Shown here: piece by piece, positions 40,269 through 53,253 of the stretch
Layout of the letters: every line of letters begins with the position of its first letter
Position numbering within the stretch: the stretch's first letter is position 1
Source of the DNA: Armigeres subalbatus
Lineage: Eukaryota; Arthropoda; Insecta; Diptera; Culicidae
Length of the DNA stretch: 64,000 bases
NCBI RefSeq assembly: GCF_024139115.2
Contig: NC_085140.1
Coordinates: 428,605,240 to 428,669,239 of the forward strand
Reading direction: 5' to 3'
Notes under the pieces: model-generated
Database searches by the model: none
Told to the model about the DNA's origin: nothing
What the model saw: only the letters and a program-made list of their open reading frames with translations
Position numbers and translations under genes: made by a program

Positions 40269-43200
40269 GATTTGGATTGGATTTGGATTTGGATTGGATT
40301 TGGATTGGATTTGGATTGGATTTGGATTGGATTTGGATTGGATTTGGATTGGATTTGGATTGGATTTGGATTGGATTTGGATTGGATTTGGATTGATTTT
40401 GGATTGGATTTGGATTGGATTTGGATTGGATTTGGATTGGATTTGGATTGGATTGGATTGGTTTGGATTGGTTTGGATTGGTTTGGATTGGTTTGGATTG
40501 GTTTGGATTGGTTTGGATTGGTTTGGATTGGTTTGGATTGGTTTGGATTGGTTTGGATTGGTTTGGATTGGTTTGGTTGGTTTGGATTGGTTTGGATTGG
40601 TTTGGATTGGTTTGGTTGGTTTGGTTTGATTTGGATTGGTTTGGTTGGTTTGGATTGGTTTGGATTGGTTTGGATTGGTTTGGTTGGTTTGGTTGGTTTG
40701 GATTGGTTTGGATTGGATTGGTTTGGATTGGTTTGGATTGGTTTGGATTGGTTTGGATTGGTTTGGATTGGTTTGGATTGGTTTGGATTGGTTTGGATTG
40801 GTTTGGATTGGTTTGGATTGGTTTGGTTGGTTTGGTTTGGATTGGTTTGGATTGGTTTGGTTGGTTTGGATTGGTTTGGATTGGTTTGAAATGGTTTGGT
40901 TTGGTTGGTTTGGTTGGTTTGGATTGGTTTGGATTGGTTTGGATTGGTTTGGATTGGTTTGGATTGGTTTGGTTGGTTTGGATTGGTTTGGATTGGTTTG
41001 GTTGGTTTGGATTGGTTTGGATTGGTTTGGATTGGTTTGGATTGGTTTGGATTGGTTTGGATTGGTTTGGTTTGGATTGGTTTGGATTGGTTTGGATTGG
41101 TTTGGATTGGTTTGGATTGGTTTGGATTGGTTTGGATTGGTTTGGATTGGTTTGGATTGGTTTGGTTGGTTTGGATTGGTTTGGTTGGTTTGGATTGGTT
41201 TGGATTGGTTTGGTTGGTTTGGATTGGTTTGGATTGGTTTGGATTGGTTTGGATTGGTTTGGATTGGTTTGGATTGGTTTGGTTTGGTTTGGATTGGTTT
41301 GGATTGGTTTGGTTGGTTTGGATTGGTTTGGATTGGTTTGGATTGGTTTGGATTGGTTTGGATTGGTTTGGATTGGTTTGGTTGGTTTGGATTGGTTTGG
41401 TTGGTTTGGATTGGTTTGGTTGGTTTGGATTGGTTTGGTTGGTTTGGATTGGTTTGGTTGGTTTGGTTGGTTTGGATTGGTTTGGTTGGTTTGGATTGGT
41501 TTGGATTGGTTTGGATTGGTTTGGTTGGTTTGGATTGGTTTGGTTGGATTTGGATTGGTTTGGTTGGTTTGGATTGGTTTGGATTGGTTTGGTTGGTTTG
41601 GATTGGTTTGGATTGGTTTGGATTGGTTTGGATTGGTTTGGATTGGTTGGTTGGTTTGGATTGGTTTGGATTGGTTTGGATTGGTTTGGATTGGTTTGGA
41701 TTGGTTTGGATTGGTTTGGATTGGTTTGGATTGGTTTGGTTTGGATTGGTTTGGATTGGTTTGGGATTGGTTTGGATTGGTTTGGTTGGTTTGGATTGGT
41801 TTGGATTGGTTTGGTTGGTTTGGATTGGTTTGGTTGGTTTGGATTGGTTTGGATTGGTTGGATTGGTTTGGATTGGTTTGGATTGGTTTGGATTGGTTTG
41901 GATTGGTTTGGATTGGTTTGGTTGGATTTGGATTGGTTTGGATTGGTTTGGATTGGTTTGGTTTGGATTGGTTTGGATTGGTTTGGATTGGTTTGGATTG
42001 GTTTGGATTGGTTTGGATTGGTTTGGATTGGTTTGGATTGGTTTGGTTGGTTTGGATTGGTTTGGATTGGTTTGGAGTGGTTTGGTTTGGATTGGTTTGG
42101 ATTGGTTTGGATTGGTTTGGATTGGTTTGGATTGGTTTGGATTGGTTTGGATTGGTTTGGATTGGTTTGGATTGGTTTGGTTGGTTTGGTTGGTTTGGAT
42201 TGGTTTGGATTGGTTTGGATTGGTTTGGATTGGTTTGGATTGGTTTGGTTGGTTTGGATTGGTTTGGATTGGTTTGGATTGGTTTGGATTGGTTTGGTTG
42301 GTTTGGATTGGTTTGGTTGGTTTGGATTGGTTTGGATTGGTTTGGATTGGATTTGGTTGGTTTGGATTGGTTTGGATTGGTTTGGATTGGTTTGGATTGG
42401 TTTGGATTGGTTTGGATTGGATTGGTTGGATTGGTTTGGATTGGTTTGGATTGGTTTGGTTGGTTTGGATTGGTTTGGATTGGTTTGGATTGGTTTGGTT
42501 GGTTTGGATTGGTTTGGTTGGTTTGGATTGGTTTGGATTGGTTTGGATTGGTTTGGATTGGTTTGGATTGGTTTGGATTGGTTTGGATTGGTTTGGTTGG
42601 TTTGGATTGGTTTGGATTGGTTTGGTTGGTTTGGATTGGTTTGGATTGGTTTGGATTGGTTTGGATTGGTTTGGATTGGTTTGGTTGGTTTGGATTGGTT
42701 TGGATTGGTTTGGTTGGTTTGGATTGGTTTGGATTGGTTTGGATTGGTTTGGTTGGTTGGATTGGTTTGGATTGGTTTGGATTGGTTTGGATTGGTTTGG
42801 ATTGGTTTGGATTGGTTTGGTTTGGTTTGGTTTGGTTGGTTTGGTTGGTTTGGTTGGTTTGGATTGGTTTGGATTGGTTTGGATTGGTTTGGTTTGGATT
42901 GGTTTGGATTGGTTTGGATTGGTTTGGATTGGTTTGGATTGGTTTGGTTGGTTTGGATTGGTTTGGATTGGTTTGGATTGGTTTGGATTGGTTTGGATTG
43001 GATTTGGATTGGTTTGGATTGGTTTGGTTGGTTTGGATTGGTTTGGATTGGTTTGGATTGGTTTGGATTGGTTTGGTTGGTTTGGATTGGATTGGTTTGG
43101 TTGGATTGGTTTGGATTGGTTTGGTTGGTTTGGATTGGTTTGGTTGGTTTGGATTGGTTTGGATTGGTTTGGATTGGTTTGGATTGGTTTGGATTGGTTT

Positions 43201-44695
43201 GGATTGGTTTGGATTGGATTTGGATTGGTTTGGATTGGTTTGGATGGGTTTGGATTGGTTTGGATTGGTTTGGTTTGGTTTGGATTGGTTTGGATTGGTT
43301 TGGATTGGTTTGGATTGGTTTGGATTGGTTTGGATTGGTTTGGATTGGTTTGGTTGGTTTGGATTGGTTTGGATTGGTTTGGATTGGTTTGGATTGGTTT
43401 GGTTGGTTGGTTTGGTTGGTTTGGTTTGGATTGGTTTGGATTGGTTTGGATTGGTTTGGATTGGTTTGGTTGGTTTGGATTGGTTTGGATTGGTTTGGAT
43501 TGGTTTGGATTGGTTTGGATTGGTTTGGGATTGGTTTGGATTGGTTTGGTTGGTTTGGATTGGTTTGGTTGGTTTGGATTGGTTTGGATTGGATTTGGAT
43601 TGGATTTGGATTGGTTTGGATTGGTTTGGATTGGATTTGGATTGGTTTGGATTGGTTTGGATTGGTTTGGATTGGTTGGATTGGATTTGGATTGGTTTGG
43701 ATTGGTTTGGTTGGTTTGGATTGGTTGGATTGGTTTGGTTGGTTTGGATTGGTTTGGATTGGTTTGGTTGGTTTGGATTGGTTTGGTTGGTTTGGATTGG
43801 TTTGGATTGGTTTGGATTGGTTTGGATTGGTTTGGTTGGTTTGGATTGGTTTGGATTGGTTTGGTTGGTTTGGATTGGTTTGGATTGGTTTGGTTGGTTT
43901 GGATTGGTTTGGATTGGTTTGGATTGGTTTGGATTGGTTTGGTTGGTTTGGATTGGTTTGGATTGGTTTGGTTGGTTTGGATTGGTTTGGATTGGTTTGG
44001 ATTGGTTTGGATTGGTTTGGATTGGTTTGGATTGGTTTGGATTGGTTTGGATTGGTTTGGATTGGTTTGGGATTGGTTTGGATTGGTTTGGATTGGTTTG
44101 GATTGGATTTGGATTGGTTTGGTTGGTTTGGATTGGTTTGGATTGGTTTGGATTGGTTTGGATTGGTTTGGATTGGTTTGGATTGGTTTGGATTGGTTTG
44201 GATTGGTTTGGATTGGTTTGGATTGGTTTGGATTGGTTTGGATTGGTTTGGTTGGTTTGGATTGGTTTGGATTGGTTTGGATTGGTTTGGATTGGTTTGG
44301 ATTGGTTTGGATTGGTTTGGTTGGTTGGATTGGTTTGGATTGGTTTGGATTGGTTTGGTTGGTTTGGTTGGTTTGGATTGGTTTGGATTGGTTTGGATTG
44401 GTTTGGATTGGTTTGGTTGGTTTGGATTGGTTTGGTTGGTTTGGATTGGTTTGGTTGGTTTGGATTGGTTTGGATTGGTTTGGATTGGTTTGGATTGGTT
44501 TGGATTGGTTTGGATTTGGTTTGGATTTGGTTTGGATTGGTTTGGATTTGGATTGGATTTGGATTGGATTTGGATTGGATTTGGATTGGATTTGGATTGG
44601 ATTTGGATTGGATTTGGATTGGATTTGGATTGGATTTGGATTGGATTTGGATTGGATTTGGATTGGATTTGGATTGGATTTGGATTGGAATTGGA
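40269..44695. repeat. 4.4-kb zoned (ATTGGTTTGG)n array without C on the plus strand
   Basis: Both edges (about 40269-40455 and 44515-44690) consist of the 11-base unit ATTGGATTTGG. The interior consists of the 10-base unit ATTGGTTTGG mixed with a 9-base TTGGTTTGG form and occasional 11-base units. I see no C on the plus strand from edge to edge. Stop codons are almost absent, so five frames are open for 1270-1536 residues; these giant ORFs are artefacts. GG occurs every 4-6 bases, which could support two-tier G-quadruplexes. No target duplication or TIR was found. Confidence 0.95.
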
Positions 44696-47600
44696 ACTCC
44701 AACAATAAGTGGTCTGATTATCATTTTCCCTGCCCGAAAAACCTTTGATTTTATTTTTTCAAATCGATTATGTGAACTTTGTCGTAAGCTTTGGTATTGG
44801 TTTTGCAAAATATAAAACATTTAATCCGAAGATAACTCAGCATTTAATGTGAATAACTTATTAACTTTCGCAGCACAATTCAAAGTGCAGAAGGTACGAT
44901 TGGTAAACCAATTTATGTTTTTCAATATAAAAAAAAAAACAAATATAACTTTTTATCCCACTTTATACCGCGTTCATAATCAAAGTAAAATTGCATAGTT
45001 CCAAATCACGTCCCGCAAAACCAAGCCACCTTTCCGAAGCACATTTTATTTTCTCAATTACATTTACGACCATTTGTCTGCCTCATAAGTCGGTAGCGCG
45101 CCAGAACAGAACTCGTGCTCCGTACCTCCGTCCGCATGTGTGGCTGCACTTTTGCGAGTGTGAAATTCGATAACAGAACTTGCTCTTTACTTTCCCTCCT
45201 GGCTAAAGGTAAGCATTCTCCACGAAGGAACAGCAGTCCCAGGTACCTTCTGGAAAAATTTACGAAAATTTATTTATTTTAAACTGCTTTCATGGTAGCT
45301 CGTAAATTATGGAAGAAGCTCCACCGAGCGCGCGGCGGTGCAACAACGCTTGTGCTCTGCCTGCTGGTTGGTGGGATGCCCCACGCCAGCAGCCGTTCAT
45401 AGGAAAGCATGTGGAAAAATGGATTAAACCGGATTTCGGAACCGGAGCTCGTGACGGAAAGATGCTAACTTTGGAAATCGTTTCACACATTGTACCACCC
45501 ACCCACCGCCGCCGCCGATGTGCGACATGCGGAAGTGTGGTGGAGAAAAAAGTTTTCTAACTTAATTTCGGAATCGATTTTGCGATTCGCGTTTGGAAGA
45601 AAGATGTTTGCGGTGATCCCGAAGGGCTAGTTGTTGAACATTTTATTACAATATAGCAGAGTCGTGGATTTCACAAACTGGCGATGGACTTTCATATTCA
45701 TCAATAGATTTAAGCAAATTTGTTGATATTCCGAGTTCTCGAGCTTCTTAGTTAACATGCGGCCTATGGTTGCGCACTCATGTATCAGAATGGCAAATAC
45801 TCATTTTGGATCATCGTGCAATGTTGGCTTTCTTTTGCTTCAAAAGTTCACAGCGGAGCCGAATCACATTTTTGGATCTGTTTGCAGAAGGATTAACGGG
45901 AACTCTGGGGTCGAATCTGGATCAAACTTTGCCGCACATGTTCCTGGATTGGGAAACTGTTTCGTCGAACAGCAGCAGCGGAATGAAATATCGACAATGG
46001 CTCGGAATAGATGGTTCTTTCGTGGACCGGTAAGATTGATGACCCAACGAGTACGAGTGCTGAGAATCCATCAACCTGATTCTAGGAGACGGACAACGCG
46101 ATGGATATCAGTTTCGATTCACTTTGGATCGTTCAGTGCAGTTGGTGGCAAATTGAAAAACGAACTGGACAGAAATCAGAAATGCGGAAAAATCTCATTT
46201 TATGTCCTCCTGGCGGCGAGTGGGACTGCACATCTATACTAGTCAGTGATGCTTTTTTTTCAGAACTGGCTGTTTTATACTAGATTTTGGAGCGGTAGTG
46301 TGGTGGTTAGATAGTGCCCTTTTTTCTTGTGTCAGACTCCAAGCAGATGAACAGAAAACGACAATCGGGATGCTGGCTCCCTTCATTATCCCCGCTGCTA
46401 CTATTCCGTTCGGCTCGTGATTGTCTTCAAAAACTAATTAAGTTTCTATTTAAGTTTCGCTCGTCGTACCGACACTCTGGTTTCGAAACTGTGAAATGGT
46501 GCGCGCTTTTTTCGCATTTGGACTCGAATAACATGAGAATACGAGCAACGACTCAGGGATGAACTCAAGTTAGTATCTGTCTTTCATTTGCCAGTTTTAG
46601 TTATACTTCTGATTTTTATCGTCCTCTCCATTGCCCATGCTGTTTCAATTCAACTTAACTGAAATTTAATTGGAAGGGTAAGCTTTTAGAAAAAAATATT
46701 TATAATATGCAGACATTGCTTTGGTTTAGTGAAAAATATTTCTATTTATCTATTTTTGGAATCTAAGTTACAGTCATTATCTGATTATCCTTTTTTACAT
46801 GCCGTTGAATTTACCAACTTTGGAGTTGTATAAATACATTCACGTAAACGGTTTGCACCGTCCAAATTGCACCCCTGGTAACTCTTCCGTGCCCTGTTTC
46901 TCAATTTAATTTTTCGTAGTTTGCATAATAGTCGGACAACAGAAAAATATTCCTCAATGCCTAGTTTGCTCGAAAGACACTGTTGCACTGCAAAAATGGT
47001 ACAAATAAAAATAAAAATCGTGCTCACTTTGCTTTCCCAGCGACAGGCACACCGCGCGAAGCGATCTGCTTCCATTATCTTCTATAGCTGACGCTGCTGC
47101 TTCCAGTTCCAGTTGCATGCAAAGCAATTAAAATGTCTAGCGTTTCCCAAAGTTGGACAACTTCGCTAGGTTCTTTTTGTCTGTCTCTTTTTTTTTCATG
47201 CATCGTTGCTACTTAATTAAATCAGCTTGGATTCCTCTTTCTTGATTCCGGCGATTCTGGTACTATTTGGGCTTTTGTAATCAAAGTGGAATCGCAACCA
47301 GACTCTTTTTGATTTTCCTCTATTTGACAACCGAAACATTAAAAACTCGAACCAGATGTAATTTGCGGCCTTCCGGTTTCGGTGCGGAAACAAAATCATA
47401 AAAAAATGGAAACATTTCGAACCGATGCTGACCGTCCAACGGGGATGCATTATGCAAGAAGTGCGGTTGATGGCGATGACCGTGTGCCGGAAAGTAGGTT
47501 TGTCTATGGACCGCAGCCTGAAGAGTTCTGATGGTGATTTGGGAAGCTTCCAGCGGTCTATTTACAGTCGTCGCTTTGAATGGAGATGTTTCCCATTTTT

Positions 47601-48055
47601 GAAGCGAGGAAATCAACCGGACTTCGTTCGGTAATGCACAGCAAGATTCATAAGAAGGAAGTGAACTGTGCTGGGGAATGGAAACGATTGGTAAAGCAAA
47701 TGAAAACAAAATAATTACGATCTGTTTCAGCAGACTGCGGGTGAATTGGACAGTTTTTTCTTGATGATTTTCTAGTAGATATTTAGGGTGGAATAGTTGA
47801 TTGCAGCGTGTGTTTGCGACAATATTCTATGCCTTTGATTCGTATAAAAGAAGGAATGAAATAATAAATTTAGAGATATTTTGAAATACACAATTCAATA
47901 CAAGATATGTGAAAATGCAATTGAAAAAACTACAAGCGACAGCCTTATGATAACTTCTATAATGTTTGAGAGAATTTTGGGGTGAATCTAATACAACATC
48001 CAATAAATTTGTACATTCAAATGATTAAATTATGTAAGCCAAAATAGTCCTGAGA
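44696..48055. other. No gene supported
   Basis: ORFs at 45309-45560, 45757-46242, 46785-47075 and 47320-47709 have no domain that I recognise, and overlap alternatives in other frames. 45757-46242 is the longest (161 residues), with a GTAAG donor-like site near 46028, so a decayed or single-exon host fragment cannot be excluded. No array is present. Confidence 0.4.
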
Positions 48056-48324
48056 CGCGCGGCTACAAAGCAAGACCATGCTGAGGGTGGCTGGGTTCGA
48101 TTCCCGGTGCCGGTCTAGGCAATTTTCGGATTGGAAATTGTCTCGACTTCCCTGGGCATAAAAGTATCATCGTGTTAGCCTCATGATATACAAATGTAAA
48201 AATGGTAACCTGGCTTAGAAACCTCGCAGTTAATAACTGTGGAAGTGCTTAATGAACACTAAGCTGCGAGGCGGCTCTGTCCCAGTGTGGGGATGTAATG
48301 CCAATAAGAAGAAGAAGAAGAAGA
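48056..48324 (+). mobile_element. Feilai-like tRNA SINE, 5'-truncated
   Basis: A tRNA-derived B-box (GGGTTCGATTCCC) lies near the start; the body matches the minus-strand copy at 53254-53551; the 3' end is an (AAG)n tail. The flanks AGTCCTGAGA at 48046-48055 and 48325-48334 are a 10-bp duplication. The tRNA head lacks its first part. Naming rests on my memory of the abundant Aedes family. Confidence 0.8.
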
Positions 48325-48334
48325 AGTCCTGAGA

Positions 48335-48611
48335 AAAATAACTGATTTTCTTAGAATTTTGATTAATTATGGAGAAACTTCCAAAGTAATTTTTGAAGTG
48401 AAAGAAATTCTAGGAATTCCTAAGTAAAATCCAAAAGGTTTTTATCCAGAAATTCTGTTGAAAATTCCTGTAAGAATTCCTTTGCCAAATCTATCCAAAA
48501 ATCTTTCAGGCTTTCCTTTGGAAATTTCTTCGAGAATTCATTCTGAAATTTCTCCAGGATAAACGCAAAAATTTCTTTTAAATATTCTTCAGAATTATTT
48601 TCCACTAAAGC
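48335..48611. repeat. Degenerate AATTCC-rich repeat
   Basis: Short drifted units such as GAATTCCT and AAATTTCTTC repeat up to the border of the hAT-like copy at 48612. It is of one style with 49986-51716. Confidence 0.6.
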
Positions 48612-49985
48612 AGCGGTTCTCAACTTTTTTCTTGAGAGGTACCCCTTCGAACTTTTGCATTTTTCGAGGTACCCCCAATTTTTTCAAAATTAAAATAAAC
48701 GTAACTCTCAAGATAAATAAAAAACAGATGTGAAAACTAACGGGATGTTTGACTCTCCAAAAGTTGATCGTTATTCCGTAAAACTTTCAAATTAAAATTA
48801 AGTTTTCATATCAAGCTTCCTACAAGACTTTAACGACTTTTGGAGACTACCGAGCTTCTTAAAAGAAGGCATCCAAACCTCTTAAAAGGAGGCTTCTAAA
48901 TATCTTGAAAGAAATCTTCTCAGTCTCTTGAGAGGAAGCTGCCAAGCCTCTTGTAATAACAACTCCGAGCGTCTTCAAAAAAGGCTTCCGAGCATCTTGA
49001 AAGGAGATTTCAGAACATGTTGAAAGAAGGCTTTCGACGAGCCTCTTGATAGGAGGCTTCCGAGCCTCTTGATAGGAGGCTTCCGAGCCTCTTGATAGGA
49101 GGCTTCCGAGCCTCTTGAAAGGAGGCTTCCGAGCCTCTTGAAAGGAGGCTTCCGAGCCTCTTGAAAGGAGGCTTCCGAGCCTCTGGAAAGGAGGCTTCCG
49201 AGCCTCTTGAAAGGAGGCTTCCGAGTCTCTTGAAAGGAGGCTTCCGAGCCTCTTGAAAGGAGGCTTCCAGGCCTCTTGAAAGGAGGCTGAGCCTCTTGAA
49301 AGGAGGCTGAGGCCTCTTGAAAGGAGGCTTCTGAGGCCTCTTGAAAGGAGGCTTCAGGCCTCTTGAAAGGAGGCTTCCAGGCCTTTGAAAGGAGGCTTCC
49401 AGGCCTTTTGAAAGGGAGGCTTGAGCCTCTTGAAAGGAGGCTTGAGGCCTCTTGAAAGGAGGCTTGAGGCCTCTTGAAAGGAGGCTTGAGGCCTCTTGAA
49501 AGGAGGCTTCCGAGCCTCTTGAAGGAGGCTTCCAGGCCTCTTGAAAGGAGGCTTCCGGGCCTCTTGAAGGAGGCTTCCAGGCCCTCTTGAAAGGAGGCTT
49601 CTGAGCCTCTTGAAATGAGGCTTCTGAGCCTCTTGAAAGGAGGCTCCTGAGCCTCTTGAAATGAGGCTTCTGAGCCTCTTGAAAGGGAGGCTTGAGCCTC
49701 TTGAAAGGAGGCTTCCGGGCCTCTTGAAAGGAGGCTTCCGAGCCTCTTGAAAGGAGGCTTCCGAGCCTCTTGAAAGGAGGCTTCCGAGCCTCTTGAAAGG
49801 AGGCTTCCGAGCCTCTTGAAAGGAGGCTTCCGAGCCTCTTGAAAGGAGGCTTCCGAGCCTCTTGAAAGGAGGCTTCCGAGCCTCTCAAAGGATGCTTTTC
49901 AAAGATTCATCAACAAGCTTTTATTGAAATAGTTCGCTTCGCCATTACGCTTTTTTGTGCGAGGTACCCCCTGTGGCCAGCGAAG
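48612..49985. mobile_element. hAT-like minisatellite-bearing element, copy 2, right end lost
   Basis: The left end CAGCGGTTCTCAACTTTTTT and the following CTTGAGAGGTACC match the copy at 9592. The right side matches it again (TTTTTGTGCGAGGTACCCCC, then CCAGCGAAG), but the last ~45 bases including the right TIR are missing, so the target duplication cannot be read. The interior is the same 23-bp minisatellite in the same orientation. It sits in AATTCC-rich repeat DNA. Confidence 0.8.
48850..49890. repeat. 23-bp hairpin minisatellite, array 2
   Basis: Same unit as array 1. Canonical units occupy about 49090-49260 and 49730-49880, while the middle has shortened units (GGAGGCTGAGGCCTC and similar). 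The left part before 49030 is degenerate. The 292-residue ORF on the minus strand is an artefact of the repeat. Confidence 0.9.
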
Positions 49986-51718
49986 AAAATTTTCTTGAGG
50001 AATATTCTAGAACATTTCTCCATTGATTCCCAACCATCCAAAATTCATGCAGGGATTATTTCTAAAATTTTATTAGAAGATTTTTTCTTGAAATTTATGA
50101 AAAAATGAAATAGGCATCCCTGAAGGAATTTTCGGAAGGATTTTTAACTACATTTTTTTCGAGGAACTCTTGAGTTAATTTCTAAATGATTCGTAATAGA
50201 TTTTTATAATGAATTTCTGAAGACATTCCCGAGAGAATTTTTAAATAAATATTCAAAAGTGTTGAGGAGTTTCAAAATTTTAGGAGGAATGTCCGAAGGT
50301 ATTCCTAAATGACGTTCTGAAAAAAATCCTGTATTTTTTTCCTATGTAAAATTTCAAAGGAATTTCAAGAATTTCGTCCTAAAGTTATGGAAGGGATTTC
50401 TTAAGGAATAAGTAAAAAAATTTGTTTGACAAAAAGCTGAAATATTTGCTGATGCAACTCCTTTAAAAAAATTGAAAGGGTTCCGCAGGAATTCATAAGA
50501 AATTTTCAAAGGAATTCATAGCAAAAATCGTACAAGGAATTCTCATGAAAGTTTTTCCGTTGGAATTCGAAACAAATGTACAATGGAATTTACAAAAGAG
50601 TTGCCGGAGAAATTCCTAAAAGAAATTGTAAATGAATTCTCGACGGAATGCTTAAAAAATTTTCCGAAGGAATTTCTGAAGGAATTTATTTCGAAAGGTA
50701 TTTCCGAAGACGAACAACAAATTGAAAAAAAAGTGGAATTCCGAGAGATGATTTGGAGGATATCCCTCTTGATATTCTTTCGAAAATTCAAAGATTGGAA
50801 TAATAAGAAAATTTTGAAAGTTATTCCGTAGTTCCTTTACGAATTCTTTTCGGAATATATTTTAATAGTTCTGCCAGTGCTTTCTCGAGAAATCCCTTCG
50901 GATTCTTTCGATAATTCTTATAGGAATTCCTTCACTCATTCTTTCGGATTTTTTCAGGAATTCCTTTTGAAATTTCTTCGGGATTCTTTCGGGAATCCCT
51001 TCGGAATGTTTTTCAACAATTCTTTCAGGAATTTTTGGAAATCACATTCTCCTCCTTAAATTTCATTTAAAAGCTACTCCGGAAATTCCTTTTGATTTCC
51101 TATTCCATTCTTCAATAACTTTTTCATAAAAATTCTTATAATATTTCCGGAATAGTTCCTCCAGGAATTTTGAAAGGAATATTACGTTGTTTTACTAGAA
51201 GAATTTCAGAAGCAATTTCCGTAGGTCTTTTGGGTGGTTTTACGAAAAATCCCTGGAGGAATATTCAAATGAGCTCCAGGGGAAATTTTTTAAATTATTT
51301 CTGGAGGAGTTCTCGAAAAAATATTTGCACGATTTTCTGGAGAAATTTTTAGAAGAAATTTATGGAAGATTTTCAAAATGTATTTCAGGAGAAATTTCCG
51401 AATATATTCTCGAAGGAATTTCCAAAGAACAACCTGAGTAGGTTTTTGAAAAGAATTTCGTAACAAATTTTATAGGGAATTGTTGAATAAATTTCCTGAA
51501 TATTTATTATAGGAATCCACGAAAACATTTCAAATGGAATTTTCGTATATAATTTGTTTAGATTTCTATAGGAATTCATTCGGAAATTACTTCAGAAACT
51601 CTAGCAAGAATTCCTTCAGAAATATCTGAAGGAATCCCTTCGGGAATTCTTCTAGGAATATTATTCCTTTAAAAATTCGGACAGTAGTTAGATAAAAAAC
51701 TGTTTTGAATCTGGAATT
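49986..51718. repeat. AATTCC-rich degenerate tandem DNA
   Basis: The stretch is built of drifted 10- to 15-base motifs such as GGAATTTC, GAATTCCTTCGG and TTCCAGGAATT. AATT palindromes make both strands look alike. Short ORFs rich in Phe, Lys, Glu and Asn come from the repeat. Confidence 0.75.
51554..51718 (+). repeat. Direct repeat, left copy (~165 bp)
   Basis: Matches 62286-62447 with few differences, from TTGTTTAGATTTCTATAGGA to GTTTTGAATCTGGAATT. See the right copy. Confidence 0.85.
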
Positions 51719-52130
51719 AAGGTCCCGTTACGCTGGGAGATGGATACTCTGAAGTAGTGCGTAACGGTGTAAATCTGGTCATATCGCCAGGCTCGGTACA
51801 ACACAGAAGCTGACAATATGACGTCCCTAACCCCGAATCCCAAGGTGTCAGGCGACCCGTGCCGAGGGGATGAATGGCCTGGGGGGTGAAACAATTAGCC
51901 CCAGGCAGTTAACGCCTGTTAAGCCTGTAATGCTAAGGGTATGCGATAACACACTTTTTCCTAACGAAACGAAACGAAACGAAATTTAAAATATCTATGT
52001 TGATTCGGATCGAAACGAAACGAAATAAACATTTCTTTCGATATTTCGAAACGATACGAAATCAAGGTTCATTTAATTCGAAATTTTTCGAAACGAAACG
52101 AAATTTTAATTTTTTTCCGCGGAATTTTTA
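51719..52130. repeat. Unassigned repeat with AACGA-rich tail
   Basis: The first part has GTTACGCTGGGAGATGG and GTGCGTAACGG, the middle is G+C-rich and non-coding, and from 51960 AACGAAACGAAACGAAA dominates. Related AACGAAA and GCTGGGTAG sequences lie at 60595-60850. It may be the end of a larger element. Confidence 0.5.
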
Positions 52131-52373
52131 TTAAATAGTTTTTACATTATGTACGCAATTCCGATTTCACTTTTTCGAAGTCGAATAACTGTTTTGCGAC
52201 CAAAAGAGTCACAATAACAGAAAAGGAAATCTGTAATAAATCACCACATTCTCGCCGCATATACCATTGGCGATAAGACAATACCCCAGCATTTGTGCCG
52301 CTTTCAAAGAAATTCATCGTGGAGCGTGTGTTCCCGAATCTGATCAATTTTATATCAGTTTTATATGAGTAAG

Positions 52374-52567
52374 TATGGGGAAAGACGGCTTTGACATGTT
52401 TTGTTCTATTATTGGCAGGGGGGTTTTTGTCGACCAAATTTTATGAAATTTGGCCACAATATTCTTTGATATGCAAAGAATGTTCAGGCCGAATTTGATC
52501 CTAGTCAGTCATAAAAAAAAACCCTGCCAATAATAGAACAAAACCTGCCAAAGTCGTCATTCCCCCT
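52374..52567. mobile_element. MITE with ~55-bp inverted ends
   Basis: Inverted arms share GTTTTGTTCTATTATTGGCA, GGG, and an outer TATGGGG/CCCCCTA. The interior is about 85 bases. A TA duplication is possible but not certain. Confidence 0.75.
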
Positions 52568-53239
52568 ATCAGGCATTGAAAGCGTGAGTGAAGTGGACGA
52601 GCATCGATCTAATTGAATCATAGGATCCTTTGCCAGTGAGTGAACAGCCTTGCTCAGATGGACACCAAACAATGATTATGAGCGATCGTTGCTGCGTAAA
52701 CAACGAGCAACAGAGTTCGCCAAGCCAAACTTGGAGGAGAGAATGGAGGAGAGAAAGTATCGAAGCCTCCCATGCAGTGTATCAGAGTTCCATTCTTATA
52801 TCGGAGTTAATTTTCCTAATGTCTGAAAAGATTTTTCTAACAGCGTGTGGTGACAACACTCATTGTTAGGTTACCAAGTGATTTGTCTCACTCAGTTGTC
52901 TCCCGTTGGTGAGCGATGAAGATCTTTAAACATTGAATCAACGAACACCAAATTTCAACGATCTAGAAAGCATCAGCGATTAGACCGCAGTAGAGCATCA
53001 AGTTGGCATGAATTTAGCCGATTTTTACTCATGATTTGAATTTTTTCAATGCCTGCCCCCTATATAAAAATAAAGAAATTGTGAGATTTTTCATATACGG
53101 ATTCAAATTTCGTTTAAAACCTTAGTTCACTTAAGAATAATGTAATTATGCTAAAGCATATATTGTCTTGTCAGCGTGGACATAGTACTGACTTAGTCAA
53201 AATTGGAAAATGAATGCTTAGATTTATTTTTTTATTTAG
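52568..53239. other. No gene recognised
   Basis: The 79-residue ORF at 52630-52869 has no domain. The rest is A+T-rich without arrays. Confidence 0.4.
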
Positions 53240-53253
53240 TGGGATACTCAATT

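Noticed and set aside
40269..44695. Telomere-like sequence
   Set aside because: G-rich with TTGG, but the unit is not TTAGG, lengths are 9-11 bases, and both sides continue into ordinary DNA.
40210..44820. Six overlapping ORFs of 1270-1536 residues on both strands
   Set aside because: They read the C-free array in nearly all frames. Lack of stops follows from unit composition, and the products are pure low-complexity repeats.
45757..46242. 161-residue ORF as a host exon
   Set aside because: No domain recognised, overlapping alternative frames, and no clear acceptor site. Left as unannotated.
49010..49888. 292-residue ORF on the minus strand
   Set aside because: Same minisatellite artefact as in array 1.
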